A stretch of DNA of 64,000 nt from Mesorhizobium sp. B1-1-8 (GTDB lineage: Bacteria; Pseudomonadota; Alphaproteobacteria; Rhizobiales; Rhizobiaceae): positions 124,001-188,000 of the forward strand of contig NZ_CP083957.1 of NCBI RefSeq assembly GCF_006442795.2, given 5' to 3'. The position numbers and the translations under genes are program-made. How positions within the stretch are numbered: position 1 is the first letter of the stretch; the number at the start of each line of letters is the position of its first letter. Below the pieces are notes generated by a model. That model ran no database searches. It worked only from the letters and a program-made list of their open reading frames with translations, and was not told the origin of the DNA. Shown piece by piece: positions 52,678 to 61,035 of this stretch.

Positions 52678-53862
52678 ATGCTGAGGATCATCCTACTTGG
52701 CCTGTGCGCAATTCAGCTTACCGGCTGCATCGCCGCCTACCCACGCGATGGCGTGCCCACAGAACACATGGCTGCAGCCAATGTCAGTGGCTATCCCAGC
52801 AACATACGCGTCTGGGGGGATTCTGACGAAAGTTTCCCGCCCGATCGTCTCATCTCATTCCGCGACGAGAGAATTAAGGCGGCAAGGGCCGACCCTTTGA
52901 TCAAGCTGCGAGAACTTGATGCGCTTACCATTTCAGGCGGTGGCAGCAGCGGTGCCTTCGGCGCGGGAATTCTCGCCGGCTGGACCAAGGCCGGGACCAG
53001 GCCCAGGTTCGACATCGTCACCGGCATCAGCACCGGAGCCTTGATTGCGCCTTTCGCGTTCCTTGGCCCGTCTTATGACGATCGATTGAAGCGGGCCTTC
53101 ACGACAATCAAGGATGCCAACATTTACACGGAGCACAGCTTCCTCGGCGTTCTGTCGAGCGCCTCCTTCACAAGCAACGCCCCCCTTGCCAGGATGCTGG
53201 ACGAAGAAGTCACCGAAGACATGCTGGATCAGATCGCCAAAGAATCCGGCAAGGGACGGCGGCTGTTCATCGGAACCACCAACCTCGACGCCGATCGGCC
53301 GGTGATTTGGGACATGGGCGCGATTGCGGCTAGCCATCGGCCGGATCGGATGAAGCTCTTCAAGCAGGTCATCCTGGCCTCCACCGCCATTCCCGGAATT
53401 TTCCCTCCGGTCGAGTTGAAGGTGACCGCCGAAGGCAAGTCTTATCACGAAATGCACGTCGACGGAGGCACCAGCAACCAGGTCTTTCTTATGCCCACCG
53501 GTTTGAGCCTGCGCGAGCTCGATCATGCGTTCCATGCGCGGGTCAAGGCCCGCATCTATATTATCCGCAACGGCAGGACGACGCCGGAACCATCTATGGT
53601 GAAGGCCGCACTGCCAGATATCGCAGAAAAGGCAGTCTCCTCCCTTATTAAGACGCAAGGGATCGGCGACCTATACAGGCTTTACGCCATCTCCAAGCGC
53701 GACGGCATCGCCTATAACTTCATTGACGTTCCGGTCGACTTCACTGATGAGCCAAAAACTCCGTTCGAGAACAGGTACATGCGGGCGCTGTTCGAAAAAG
53801 GCTACGAGATGGGCCGCAACGGCGTGCCTTGGAAAAACGTGCCACCCGGATTTTCGAGGTGA
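52678..53862 (+). CDS. Patatin-like phospholipase, probable lipoprotein
   Basis: 394 residues. N-terminus LRIILLGLCAIQLTGC is a lipobox-type signal with Cys at about residue 17. The patatin domain has all motifs: oxyanion hole TISGGGSSGAFGAGILAGW, nucleophile GISTGALIAPFAFLG (GxSxG) and the Asp in MHVDGGTSNQVFLM. The C-terminal part, VKAALPDIAEKAVSSLIKTQ and onward, is conserved in such envelope patatins. It probably hydrolyses phospholipid acyl esters in the envelope. Starts 6 bases after the small membrane protein; last gene of the RND operon. A second patatin (35703) appears to be under the same TetR control. Confidence 0.9.
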   Translation: MLRIILLGLCAIQLTGCIAAYPRDGVPTEHMAAANVSGYPSNIRVWGDSDESFPPDRLISFRDERIKAARADPLIKLRELDALTISGGGSSGAFGAGILAGWTKAGTRPRFDIVTGISTGALIAPFAFLGPSYDDRLKRAFTTIKDANIYTEHSFLGVLSSASFTSNAPLARMLDEEVTEDMLDQIAKESGKGRRLFIGTTNLDADRPVIWDMGAIAASHRPDRMKLFKQVILASTAIPGIFPPVELKVTAEGKSYHEMHVDGGTSNQVFLMPTGLSLRELDHAFHARVKARIYIIRNGRTTPEPSMVKAALPDIAEKAVSSLIKTQGIGDLYRLYAISKRDGIAYNFIDVPVDFTDEPKTPFENRYMRALFEKGYEMGRNGVPWKNVPPGFSR

Positions 53863-54042
53863 GGTCGCCGATATTCCGGGCTCCGCGCATGGGTTGGACC
53901 GGATCCTGAGAAGATCCGGGCTCCCTGACAAGATTGGCTCTTTGGCCGGCCAGCTCCATCGGCGCAACTGCCCGGCGATCTTTTACGACAGAACACCAGA
54001 GATAAGCCGTTAGGCGCGCAGATCGGCGCTTTGGCCCAAATG

Positions 54043-54864
54043 CTAATTGCCTCGATCCTCGAGCGTGCCGGAGAAAAGGGTCGAACCGCGTTCTTCCAGA
54101 AGTGGCAGCGACGGATAATCCAGTATGCTCAAGCCGCCATCCACAATAAGCGTTTGCCCGGTGACAAATGAAGCGTCGTCACTCGCCAGAAATGCCACGG
54201 CCGCCGCTATCTCGCTGGGCAAGCCCATCCGATTGAAAACGCTGGGAGGTTCCTTCCACTCGCCTGCGCCTGAAGCAGGCTTGGTCGCGTCCGCCTCAGT
54301 CTCCACCCAGCCTGGACTGACGCAGTTGGCTCTTATGCCATGCGGTGCTCCTTCGACCGCCAGGGATCTGGTCAGTGCTTCCACCGCTGCTTTCGCCACG
54401 CAATACAGTCCCCAGTTGCCATGCAGCGTGGCGGTCGATGAGATGTTGACGATAGCACCTCCGCCGGAATCGCGAAGCAGCGGCAAGGCGTAGGAGGAGA
54501 CGAAATAGGTCGAATCCAGATTGGGTCCCCTCAGCTTGTCCCATCTGAGACCCGGTTTGTCCGAAGGCAGAACGCCGGCGCGGCGGGAGCCAAGGCCGGC
54601 ATTGTTGATCGCGACAGTCAACCGGCCCCAACTTGCGATTTGTTCAACAAGATCGGCGACTTCATCTTCACTTTCGAGATTACATCGGAAGAAATGCGCC
54701 TGCCCGCCCATTGCCGCAGCCTCCGCTTCAACCGCCCGCCCTTTGTCGACGTCGCGGCCGGCGAAGGCCACTCTGGCTCCGTCTCGCACAAACCTGTGAA
54801 CGATGGCACGTCCAATACCCGAATTGCCGCCGGTCACGAGAACATTCTTGTCTGCAAACCGCAT
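54043..54864 (-). CDS. Short-chain dehydrogenase/reductase (SDR)
   Basis: 273 residues with a normal SDR plan: VLVTGGNSGIGRAIVHRFVR (cofactor motif), VAINNAGLGSRRAG (NAG), IVNISSTATLHGNWGLYCVA-KAAVEAL (catalytic Ser, Tyr and Lys of YxxxK) and RANCVSPGWVETEADATKPA, DASFVTGQTLIVDGGLS near the end. GRDVDKGR after strand 2 suggests NADPH preference. Substrate unknown. It converges on the patatin lipoprotein gene across a 180-base gap, and is on its own transcript. Confidence 0.9.
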   Translation of the reverse strand: MRFADKNVLVTGGNSGIGRAIVHRFVRDGARVAFAGRDVDKGRAVEAEAAAMGGQAHFFRCNLESEDEVADLVEQIASWGRLTVAINNAGLGSRRAGVLPSDKPGLRWDKLRGPNLDSTYFVSSYALPLLRDSGGGAIVNISSTATLHGNWGLYCVAKAAVEALTRSLAVEGAPHGIRANCVSPGWVETEADATKPASGAGEWKEPPSVFNRMGLPSEIAAAVAFLASDDASFVTGQTLIVDGGLSILDYPSLPLLEERGSTLFSGTLEDRGN

Positions 54865-55380
54865 GCCTTGAAAACCCTCGCGTCATTGTGCCCGACTGCC
54901 CGGCGATCAGTCGCGCTAGAGCCAGGTGTCCCAGGAAACGGAGCGTAGACACGTTCTGCCAACATTGTCCAAGCCTCAAGCCGCGCTTGAACATAGAAGG
55001 GGCTTCGCCTCAACACTGCCCCGCACCGCGAAGGCAGTTTTCGCAGGCGGCGAGATCCACCGCTGAGGGTGCAGCTTCGGAGATGTTTGCCCTCGACCTT
55101 CCGGGGTTTTTTCATGCGCCCCGCTAATATTAAGCTTTCGATTCAGCGGGCTACCCTGACCGGTCAGGCCCGGCGGCCCTCTATTGACACCCCAACGACG
55201 GGCTGTCGGGCCGCTTGCGTTTAAGGTACCCTGCGCTGTGCCGATGGCTACTTTTAGGCGGGCAATTTTTCTAAGAGCCTCGCGCCACATGCTTCTCGGC
55301 TTTCTTCGCTCATCGGTCGCTTGAACGTGACACTGGGCCGCGCGATTGTCTCAGCCGATTTGAGCTCGAGCAGGCAACCC
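54865..55380. other. Intergenic region at the border of the second mobile-element block
   Basis: About 515 bases with no supported gene. Frames on both strands are shadows. No tRNA, integrase site or direct repeat was found. Confidence 0.4.
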
Positions 55381-55578
55381 ATGGCAAATGACTTCACGTC
55401 AAATCTCGTCATCATCGCAACTCGGAACCTAATTCGCGCCAGTTGGGTTGATCTGGGCGACATCCACGACAATATCCGAGAGACGCTCGACGCTATTAGT
55501 CGGTCCCGCATCTTGCTCGAAAGAACAGGAGGGCCGACCGAGCGGTTGCTCAGTCCTGCTCCCGAAAACGGCGAATGA
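55381..55578 (+). CDS. Short protein of a family repeated in this window
   Basis: 65 residues from ATG 55381; a TTG at 55321 would lengthen it without adding recognisable content. NLVIIATRNLIRASWVDLGD then IHDNIRETLDAISRSRILLE is mostly helical and resembles the gene at 23433 (DIDYHLRETHRTIEQSRILL) and more weakly that at 62593. The tail (SPAPENGE) is disordered. Function unknown. Confidence 0.55.
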   Translation: MANDFTSNLVIIATRNLIRASWVDLGDIHDNIRETLDAISRSRILLERTGGPTERLLSPAPENGE

Positions 55579-55809
55579 CCTTATACCTTAATGTCGGCAA
55601 GGCGCATCATTCGCAGTCAACCCGCCACCGGGACTCGAACTGGCGGAAGATCACTTCATTCCAGCACCGGAATGCCCGCTCTTCATGAACGTTGCCAGGG
55701 TGGGGGTGGTCCTTCTCTCGGCCATTGGCCCCGCCCGGGCTGCGGTGCCCGGCCGCCCTCCGTCCGCCTGAGACCGTGCCCCAAGAGTGAGAGTGCGGAC
55801 GGGAATTTG

Positions 55810-55858
55810 CCGCGACGGGTTTTCAGGCTGGGAGAGAGGCTCCCGGCGCCCGTCGCGG
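55810..55858 (+). promoter_or_regulatory. Two-stem RNA leader of the ardC-like gene
   Basis: Outer stem CCGCGACGGG (55810-55819) with CCCGTCGCGG (55849-55858), 10 bp perfect; inner stem GGGAG (55830-55834) with CTCCC (55840-55844) around the loop AGAGG. The ribosome site gcggag (55855-55860) lies in the 3' arm, so folding would hide it. Start codon at 55868. A covarying copy precedes parB at 57311. Confidence 0.7.
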
Positions 55859-55867
55859 AGACCCGCG

Positions 55868-56794
55868 ATGACCAAGCATCTTACCCAGGCTGCCCCCGCA
55901 AGGGCGAGCCTCTATGACGACATCACCACCAAGATCATCGCCGAGCTGGAGGACGGCCGGCTGCCTTGGGTGCAGCCCTGGGGCACGTCGGCGGCGAAAG
56001 CGCCGCTCGCCATGCCGAGGAACGCCTCGAGTGGACGCCGCTATTCCGGCATCAACGTCCTGATCCTGTGGGGCGCGGTAATAGAGCACGGCTTTCCCGG
56101 GCAGAGCTGGCTGACCTTCCGCCAGGCGCTTTCGCTTGGCGGAAATGTGCGCAAAGGAGAGCACGGCACGAGCGTCGTCTATGCAGACCGCTTCGTGCCG
56201 GAGGACGAGAAAAAGCGCGCCGGCGAATGCGGCGACAACGCTCGGGCCATACCTTTCCTGAGGCGCTTTACCGTATTCAACGCTGCGCAATGCGACAACC
56301 TGCCCGAGGACGTTGCCGTTCAGACTGCGCCACCCACCCCAGGGCTTGTCGAGCCTCGCGTCGAGGCCCTCATCAAGGCGACCGGCATTGATTTCCGGAT
56401 CGGTGGCAACAACGCCTTCTACGCGTGCGGGCCGGATTTCGTGCAGGTTCCGCCGCCGCAGGCCTTCTTCGAGCCGATCAATTGGCATCGTACGGCACTG
56501 CACGAACTCGGTCACGCCACCGGCCATGCCTCGCGGGTCGGGCGCGACCTTTCGGGATCCTTTGGCAGCAAGAAATACGCTTTCGAAGAGCTCGTCGCTG
56601 AGATCGCCGCGGCTTTCTGCTGCGCCTCGCTGGCCATCGTGCCGACGGTTCGACACGCTGATTATATCGGCTCCTGGCTGGAGGTGCTGAGAGACGACAA
56701 CCGTGCCATCGTACGCGCCGCATCCCAGGCAAGCAGGGCGGCTGACTGGCTGCTCGATTTCCTGCCGGAGCATCGCGACCTTCCGCGCACCTAG
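55868..56794 (+). CDS. ardC: ArdC-like antirestriction / zincin protein
   Basis: 308 residues from ATG 55868, just after a structured leader with a gcggag site. N-terminal ssDNA-binding-like domain (DITTKIIAELEDGRLPWVQP; RYSGINVLILWGAVIEHGFP; WLTFRQALSLGGNVRKGEHG), then a C-terminal zinc peptidase-like domain with HELGHATGH (HExxH-type zinc motif, about residues 210-218) and YAFEELVAEIAAAFCCASLA (third ligand Glu). ArdC-type proteins protect incoming plasmid DNA against restriction and coat single-stranded DNA during conjugation. Location at the head of a conjugative-element block fits such a role. Confidence 0.92.
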   Translation: MTKHLTQAAPARASLYDDITTKIIAELEDGRLPWVQPWGTSAAKAPLAMPRNASSGRRYSGINVLILWGAVIEHGFPGQSWLTFRQALSLGGNVRKGEHGTSVVYADRFVPEDEKKRAGECGDNARAIPFLRRFTVFNAAQCDNLPEDVAVQTAPPTPGLVEPRVEALIKATGIDFRIGGNNAFYACGPDFVQVPPPQAFFEPINWHRTALHELGHATGHASRVGRDLSGSFGSKKYAFEELVAEIAAAFCCASLAIVPTVRHADYIGSWLEVLRDDNRAIVRAASQASRAADWLLDFLPEHRDLPRT

Positions 56795-57310
56795 CCACGC
56801 TGGCCTGCCGCGCTCGCAACATGAACCGGCAATGGTGAGCTTTTCATTTCCATCCCGCCATGGCTTTTCGCAAAGCTCCGCGTCTTTCACAGGCGCAGTC
56901 CCGCAGGGCTCCTGCCCCATAAGGAAATGGCGGCGCTGGCTCAACAAGGCCGGCCCGCCTCCGAGGTCAGTCAAAGTGTAGCGCTGGCAGAAATACCTCA
57001 TAAAGCATGTACGCTAAGGTTAGATTCAGCCGGTGCTGTTACAAAAACGCGTGCGGTGCGGCTCCGACGGTGCGGGGGGGATGCTGGGCGCCGGAGCCGC
57101 CCGCGCAGCCGGGATGGGCTGGCCCGCGCTGTCTCAAAATAGGACAGCCTCGGTTTACAGTTGGTAAATAGCGCAGTGGGACGCCAGACCTCCCGGCTCA
57201 CCGGGGCGGCGGTCATCGGTTTTCGGGACCGACCGGCTCCATTAGCGTGCGCGACCTTGCCCGGCCGGAGGCCGCCGCGCAGGGCCAGAGGAAGAGAGCT
57301 GACTGGGATT
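56795..57310. other. Intergenic region between the ardC-like and parB-like genes
   Basis: About 515 bases. The long minus-strand open frame running from 58827 down into this interval is a shadow of parB. No gene is supported. The right end leads into the parB leader hairpins. Confidence 0.45.
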
Positions 57311-57358
57311 TCGTGACGGGTTGGAGGTCGAGAGAGAGGCTCTCGGCGCCCGTCGCGG
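57311..57358 (+). promoter_or_regulatory. Two-stem RNA leader of the parB-like gene
   Basis: Outer stem 57311-57320 with 57349-57358 (10 pairs, two G-T wobbles); inner stem CGAGAG (57329-57334) with CTCTCG (57340-57345) around the loop AGAGG. Compared with the ardC leader, one inner pair has changed from G-C to A-T on both sides and the loop is identical. The ribosome site gcggag (57355-57360) is in the 3' arm; start codon at 57370. Confidence 0.7.
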
Positions 57359-57369
57359 AGTAAATCCCG

Positions 57370-59511
57370 ATGGCTAAAGCAGTTCACAAGATCACCCTGT
57401 CGTGCTCGCGCGACATCCCCTTCAACAAGCTGGTGCTGAGCCAGTCGAACGTCCGCCGCATCAAAGCGGGCATCTCCATAGAGGATCTGGCGGCCTCGAT
57501 CGCCCGGCGTGGCCTCATTCAGAGCCTGAGCGTCTTTCCTGTCGTCGATGGCCAGGGCAAGGAAACCGGCATCTTCGAGGTGCCTGCGGGGGGCCGTCGC
57601 TTCCGCGCGCTCGAATTGCTGGTCAAGCAGAAGAGGCTCGCCAAGGTAACTCCGGTCCCTTGCATAGTGCGTGAGCGCGCCGGCCCCATCCTTGCCGAGG
57701 AGGTCTCGCTCGCCGAGAACATCGAGCGCGTGGCGCTGCATCCGCTCGACCAGTTCCGGGCCTTCCAGGACATGCGCGACAAGGGCATGGGCGAGGAGGA
57801 AATCGCGGCTGCGTTCTTCGTTTCGGCGCAGGTCGTAAAGCAGCGACTTCGCCTCGCTTCCGTCGCGCCGTCGCTGCTCGATGTCTATGCCGAGGACGGC
57901 ATAACGCTGGAGCAGGTCATGGCCTTCACCGTCTCGGACGATCACGCACGCCAGGAGCAGGTCTGGAACGCCATCAAGGACGCCCGGTCCAGGGAGCCCT
58001 ACCAGATCCGGCGCATGCTGACCGAGACGACGGTGCGCGCCTGCGACAAGCGCGCTGTCTTCGTCGGCATCAAGGCCTACCAGGCAGCCGGTGGCGCAAT
58101 CATGCGCGACCTGTTCCAGTCCGACGATGGCGGCTGGCTGCAGGACGCCGCCTTGCTCGACCGGCTGGTCGCAGAGAAGCTGAACACTGCCGCGCAAGAG
58201 GTCGCTGCGGAAGGCTGGAAGTGGATCGAGGTGGCGGTCAGCTTTCCGTATGACGCCAGGCGCGATCTGCGTGCCTTGCAGGGCGAGCCGCTCGACCTGA
58301 CGGTGGAGGATGAGCAGGCGATCGCGGCGCTCAAAGGCGAGAAGGAAAAGGTCGAGGCCGAATATGATGGGGCCGACGAGCTGCCGGACGAAATCGACCA
58401 GCGGCTCGGCGAGATCGAAACCGCGCTCGAAGCCTTCGAAACCCGCCCGATGCAGTTTGGCGCCCAGGACATCGCGCGTGCCGGTGTGTTCATCAGCATC
58501 GCCCATGATGGCAGGCTCGATGTCGATCGCGGCTATGTCAGGCCCGAGGACGAAGCGCCTCGCGAGACCGAAACCCTGGCAGGCGCGGATGCCGACCTTC
58601 CGTCGAGCGATCCCGACAGCGCGGCGGCACAGCGCGCCGTCATCACGACCGGCGGTCAGCCCCTCCAGCCGGAGGAGGACGAGGACGATGCGATGAAGCC
58701 GCTGCCCGATCGCCTGCTCACCGAACTGACGGCCCATCGCACGCTGGCGCTGCGCGATGCACTGGCCAACAACCCGCACGTGGCCATGACGGCGCTGCTG
58801 CACAAGCTCGTGTCCGATTTCTTCCATCAGCGCGCGTTCACCGGCGCGCTGGAGGTCTCAGTCCGCCAGGTCTTCTTCCCTGTCCAGGACGAAGACCTCA
58901 AGGACAGTGCATCGGCCCGCGCCGTGAAAGAGCGCCACCAGGCATGGCAGGGCGACACGCCTTGCGATGACGAGGCGCTATGGCACTGGCTGGCAGCTCT
59001 CGACGAAGCGAGCCGCATGGCGCTGCTTGCCCATTGCGTAAGTTACGGGGTGAACGCCCTCTACGAGAAGCCCAGCCCTTACGGCGTCGGGGTGTCCCAG
59101 CAAGGCCTCGCCATGCGGCTCAGCCAGGCCGACCGGCTCGCGCGCGCCACCGGGCTCGACATGAGCGTCGCCGGCTGGCGAGCGACCGTCGGCAACTACC
59201 TCGGCCGCGTCACCAAGTCTCGCATCCTTCAGGCGGTGCGCGAGGGCGTCGGCGAAGAGGCCGCCCAGCTCATAGACCACCTCAAGAAGGCCGACATGGC
59301 CAGGGAGGCCGAGCGCCTGCTGGCCGAAGCCGGCTGGCTGCCCGAGCCCCTGCGCCTCGTCGGCGACGCCGCAGCCGGCGCGCCCGGCGACATCAAAGTC
59401 GCTGACGCGCAGGCGAGCGCTTCTCTGCCGCCCCTCCCCGAAGGCGATGGCGAGGGCGAAAGCCCCGCCGATGCCGAAGAGGAAGGACGTGGCCTGGCCG
59501 CGGCGCAATGA
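57370..59511 (+). CDS. Long ParB-like protein of the conjugative element
   Basis: 713 residues. The N-terminal 240 residues carry ParB features: IPFNKLVLSQSNVRRIKAGI, EVPAGGRRFRALELLVKQKR (GxRR of the CTP/Srx fold), SLAENIERVALHPLDQFRAF (ENxxR) and a helix-turn-helix (EEIAAAFFVSAQVVKQRLRL). The middle has a charged coiled-coil-like stretch (about 310-360) and an acidic linker; the last 250 residues form a separate helical domain. Chromosomal ParB is about 300 residues, so this is a larger, mobile-element type. With ArdC, Toprim and DUF2493 neighbours it is likely a core gene of the element; partner ParA could be that at 16623, unproven. Confidence 0.9.
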   Translation: MAKAVHKITLSCSRDIPFNKLVLSQSNVRRIKAGISIEDLAASIARRGLIQSLSVFPVVDGQGKETGIFEVPAGGRRFRALELLVKQKRLAKVTPVPCIVRERAGPILAEEVSLAENIERVALHPLDQFRAFQDMRDKGMGEEEIAAAFFVSAQVVKQRLRLASVAPSLLDVYAEDGITLEQVMAFTVSDDHARQEQVWNAIKDARSREPYQIRRMLTETTVRACDKRAVFVGIKAYQAAGGAIMRDLFQSDDGGWLQDAALLDRLVAEKLNTAAQEVAAEGWKWIEVAVSFPYDARRDLRALQGEPLDLTVEDEQAIAALKGEKEKVEAEYDGADELPDEIDQRLGEIETALEAFETRPMQFGAQDIARAGVFISIAHDGRLDVDRGYVRPEDEAPRETETLAGADADLPSSDPDSAAAQRAVITTGGQPLQPEEDEDDAMKPLPDRLLTELTAHRTLALRDALANNPHVAMTALLHKLVSDFFHQRAFTGALEVSVRQVFFPVQDEDLKDSASARAVKERHQAWQGDTPCDDEALWHWLAALDEASRMALLAHCVSYGVNALYEKPSPYGVGVSQQGLAMRLSQADRLARATGLDMSVAGWRATVGNYLGRVTKSRILQAVREGVGEEAAQLIDHLKKADMAREAERLLAEAGWLPEPLRLVGDAAAGAPGDIKVADAQASASLPPLPEGDGEGESPADAEEEGRGLAAAQ

Positions 59512-59519
59512 GGGGCTTC

Positions 59520-59543
59520 GCGGAGTGGCTTCGGCCGCTCCGC
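59520..59543. other. Hairpin with TTCG tetraloop just after the parB-like gene
   Basis: GCGGAGTGGC (59520-59529) pairs with GCCGCTCCGC (59534-59543), one wobble, around TTCG. It begins 9 bases after the stop at 59511. No T-run, so it may stabilise the 3' end or attenuate transcription into the Toprim gene. Confidence 0.5.
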
Positions 59544-59666
59544 CCGTCCCGCACCGATGGATGCTCGAGCCCGCCCGGCGATAGGCATTCCGGTAATGCT
59601 CGAAGGACTTCGCTGCGGGTGGCGTTGGCACCGTCGGACGGGACCTGCAACAGGAGGAGGTGGCAT

Positions 59667-60704
59667 ATGATAAGTTATCGCGATGCTTCCGAACTCGCGC
59701 ATCGTCTTGGCCAGCGGGCCGAGGCGGTGTGCCGCCACTACCTCTTCAACGGCTGCCGCGCAGGCGGCTACTGGCTGGTGGGAGATGTGCGCAACACGCC
59801 CGGCCGCTCGTTATATGTTCGCCTCAAGGACTCGCCAAAAGGCCGGTCCGGCAAATGGACCGATGCCGCCACCGGCGAGCATGGTGACCTCCTCGACGTG
59901 ATCCGGGAGAGCTGCGGCCTTGTCGACTTCAAACAGGTGGCAGACGAGGCGCGTCGCTTCCTCAGGGTGGCGCCGGCCGCACCCATGCCGTCCACGGCCA
60001 GCCGGTCCTCGGCAGCGCGCGGTTCGCCCGAAGCGGCTCGCCGGCTCTTCGGCATGTCGGGGCCGATCGCCGGCACCATCGTGCAATCATACCTGCAATG
60101 CGAACGCGGCATCATGGATCTGCGGGAAACCGGAAATCTCCGCTTCCATCCGCGCTGCTACCATCGCCCGGAGCGACATGGGCGGGTTGAAGTCTGGCCG
60201 GCAATGATCGCCGCCGTCACCGACCTCCAGGGCAAGGTTACCGGAGTGCATCGCACCTGGCTCGATCCGCGACGCCTCGACAAGGCGCCGCTCGACACGC
60301 CACGCCGCGCCATGGGCGAGCTTCTGGGCAACGCGGTCCGCTTCGGCATCGGCGGCGAAGTCATGGCGGCCGGCGAAGGCATCGAGACAGTCCTCTCGCT
60401 CAAGCAGGTCCTGCCCGGCATGCCGATGCTGGCGGCGCTCTCGGCGGCCCATCTCGCCGCCATCCTGTTCCCGGCAACCCTGCAACGGCTCTACATCCTC
60501 CAGGACAACGATCCGGCCGGCGAATGGGCGTGTTCCAGCATGGTCGAACGGGCCAGGGCGGCCGGGATCGAGGCCATCGTCATCTCGCCTCAGCTGGGCG
60601 ACTTCAACGAAGACCTCTGCCACCTCGGCATCGACGCCGTGCGCAACAGGACGCGCATGCAGATCGGGTCGAAAGACATCGCGCGCTTCATGGCGCAAGC
60701 ATAG
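59667..60704 (+). CDS. Toprim-domain protein (mobile-element primase-like)
   Basis: 345 residues from ATG 59667, after a strong ggaggagg site. N-terminal part (ELAHRLGQRAEAVCRHYLFN; KWTDAATGEHGDLLDVIRES) resembles the zinc-finger-like, DNA-binding head of plasmid primases without clear Cys ligands. The centre (VTGVHRTWLDPRRLDKAPLD) is conserved in the family. The Toprim domain follows: VMAAGEGIETVLSLKQVLPG (catalytic Glu) and RLYILQDNDPAGEWACSSMV (the D-x-D-like pair). It may prime or process transferred DNA during conjugation. Part of the ardC-parB-toprim-DUF2493 block. Confidence 0.9.
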   Translation: MISYRDASELAHRLGQRAEAVCRHYLFNGCRAGGYWLVGDVRNTPGRSLYVRLKDSPKGRSGKWTDAATGEHGDLLDVIRESCGLVDFKQVADEARRFLRVAPAAPMPSTASRSSAARGSPEAARRLFGMSGPIAGTIVQSYLQCERGIMDLRETGNLRFHPRCYHRPERHGRVEVWPAMIAAVTDLQGKVTGVHRTWLDPRRLDKAPLDTPRRAMGELLGNAVRFGIGGEVMAAGEGIETVLSLKQVLPGMPMLAALSAAHLAAILFPATLQRLYILQDNDPAGEWACSSMVERARAAGIEAIVISPQLGDFNEDLCHLGIDAVRNRTRMQIGSKDIARFMAQA

Positions 60705-60818
60705 CCGGCAAGCGAAGTTGCGCTGCGCCATGTCCGCGCTCACGCATGGGTCGGTTCGCGGAGCACCGCGCCTCGGCCTTCGAAAGGGCGATCGGCCCAC
60801 AAGCGGGCCGGTCCGGCA

Positions 60819-60921
60819 ATGGCGAAGCCCGGCTATTTTCCGGCGGCCCTTCTGCCCTCGCGGCAAGCCGCGCGAGCCGCGGGCCTTTCCATCGCGAGAC
60901 AAAATAGCCGGTCTTCGCCAT
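60819..60921. repeat. Long inverted repeat between the Toprim and DUF2493 genes
   Basis: Arms 60819-60840 and 60900-60921 match at 20 of 22 positions in inverted orientation, spaced by 59 bases. Core: ATGGCGAAG-M-CCGGCTATTTT. The whole 60705-61035 interval has no supported gene. The arms read MAKPGYF and MAKTGYF from opposite sides, which may be chance. A second small palindrome CCGCGACGGTCGCGG lies at about 61003-61017, close to the DUF2493 start, reminiscent of the outer arms of the ardC and parB leaders. Confidence 0.6.
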
Positions 60922-61035
60922 CCTTCCCTCACGCTCCGGCCCTGCGCTGACGCTTCGGGTGCAGGCCCGCCCCGCCCGTGGGCTTCGTCGCCATGAAGGC
61001 CGCGACGGTCGCGGTCCACCCGGCGGAGCCCTCCG

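Noticed and set aside
55615..55660. tRNA-like end: minus strand GTTCGAGTCCC within a CCGCCA/TGGCGG stem
   Set aside because: The T-arm stem does not pair around the loop, and no D-arm or anticodon arm is found upstream, so it is not a tRNA nor a clear tRNA-end attachment site.
56998..58827. 609-codon open frame on the minus strand opposite the parB-like gene
   Set aside because: Shadow frame: composition is Arg/Leu/Asp-rich without domain motifs, while the plus strand has clear ParB motifs throughout.
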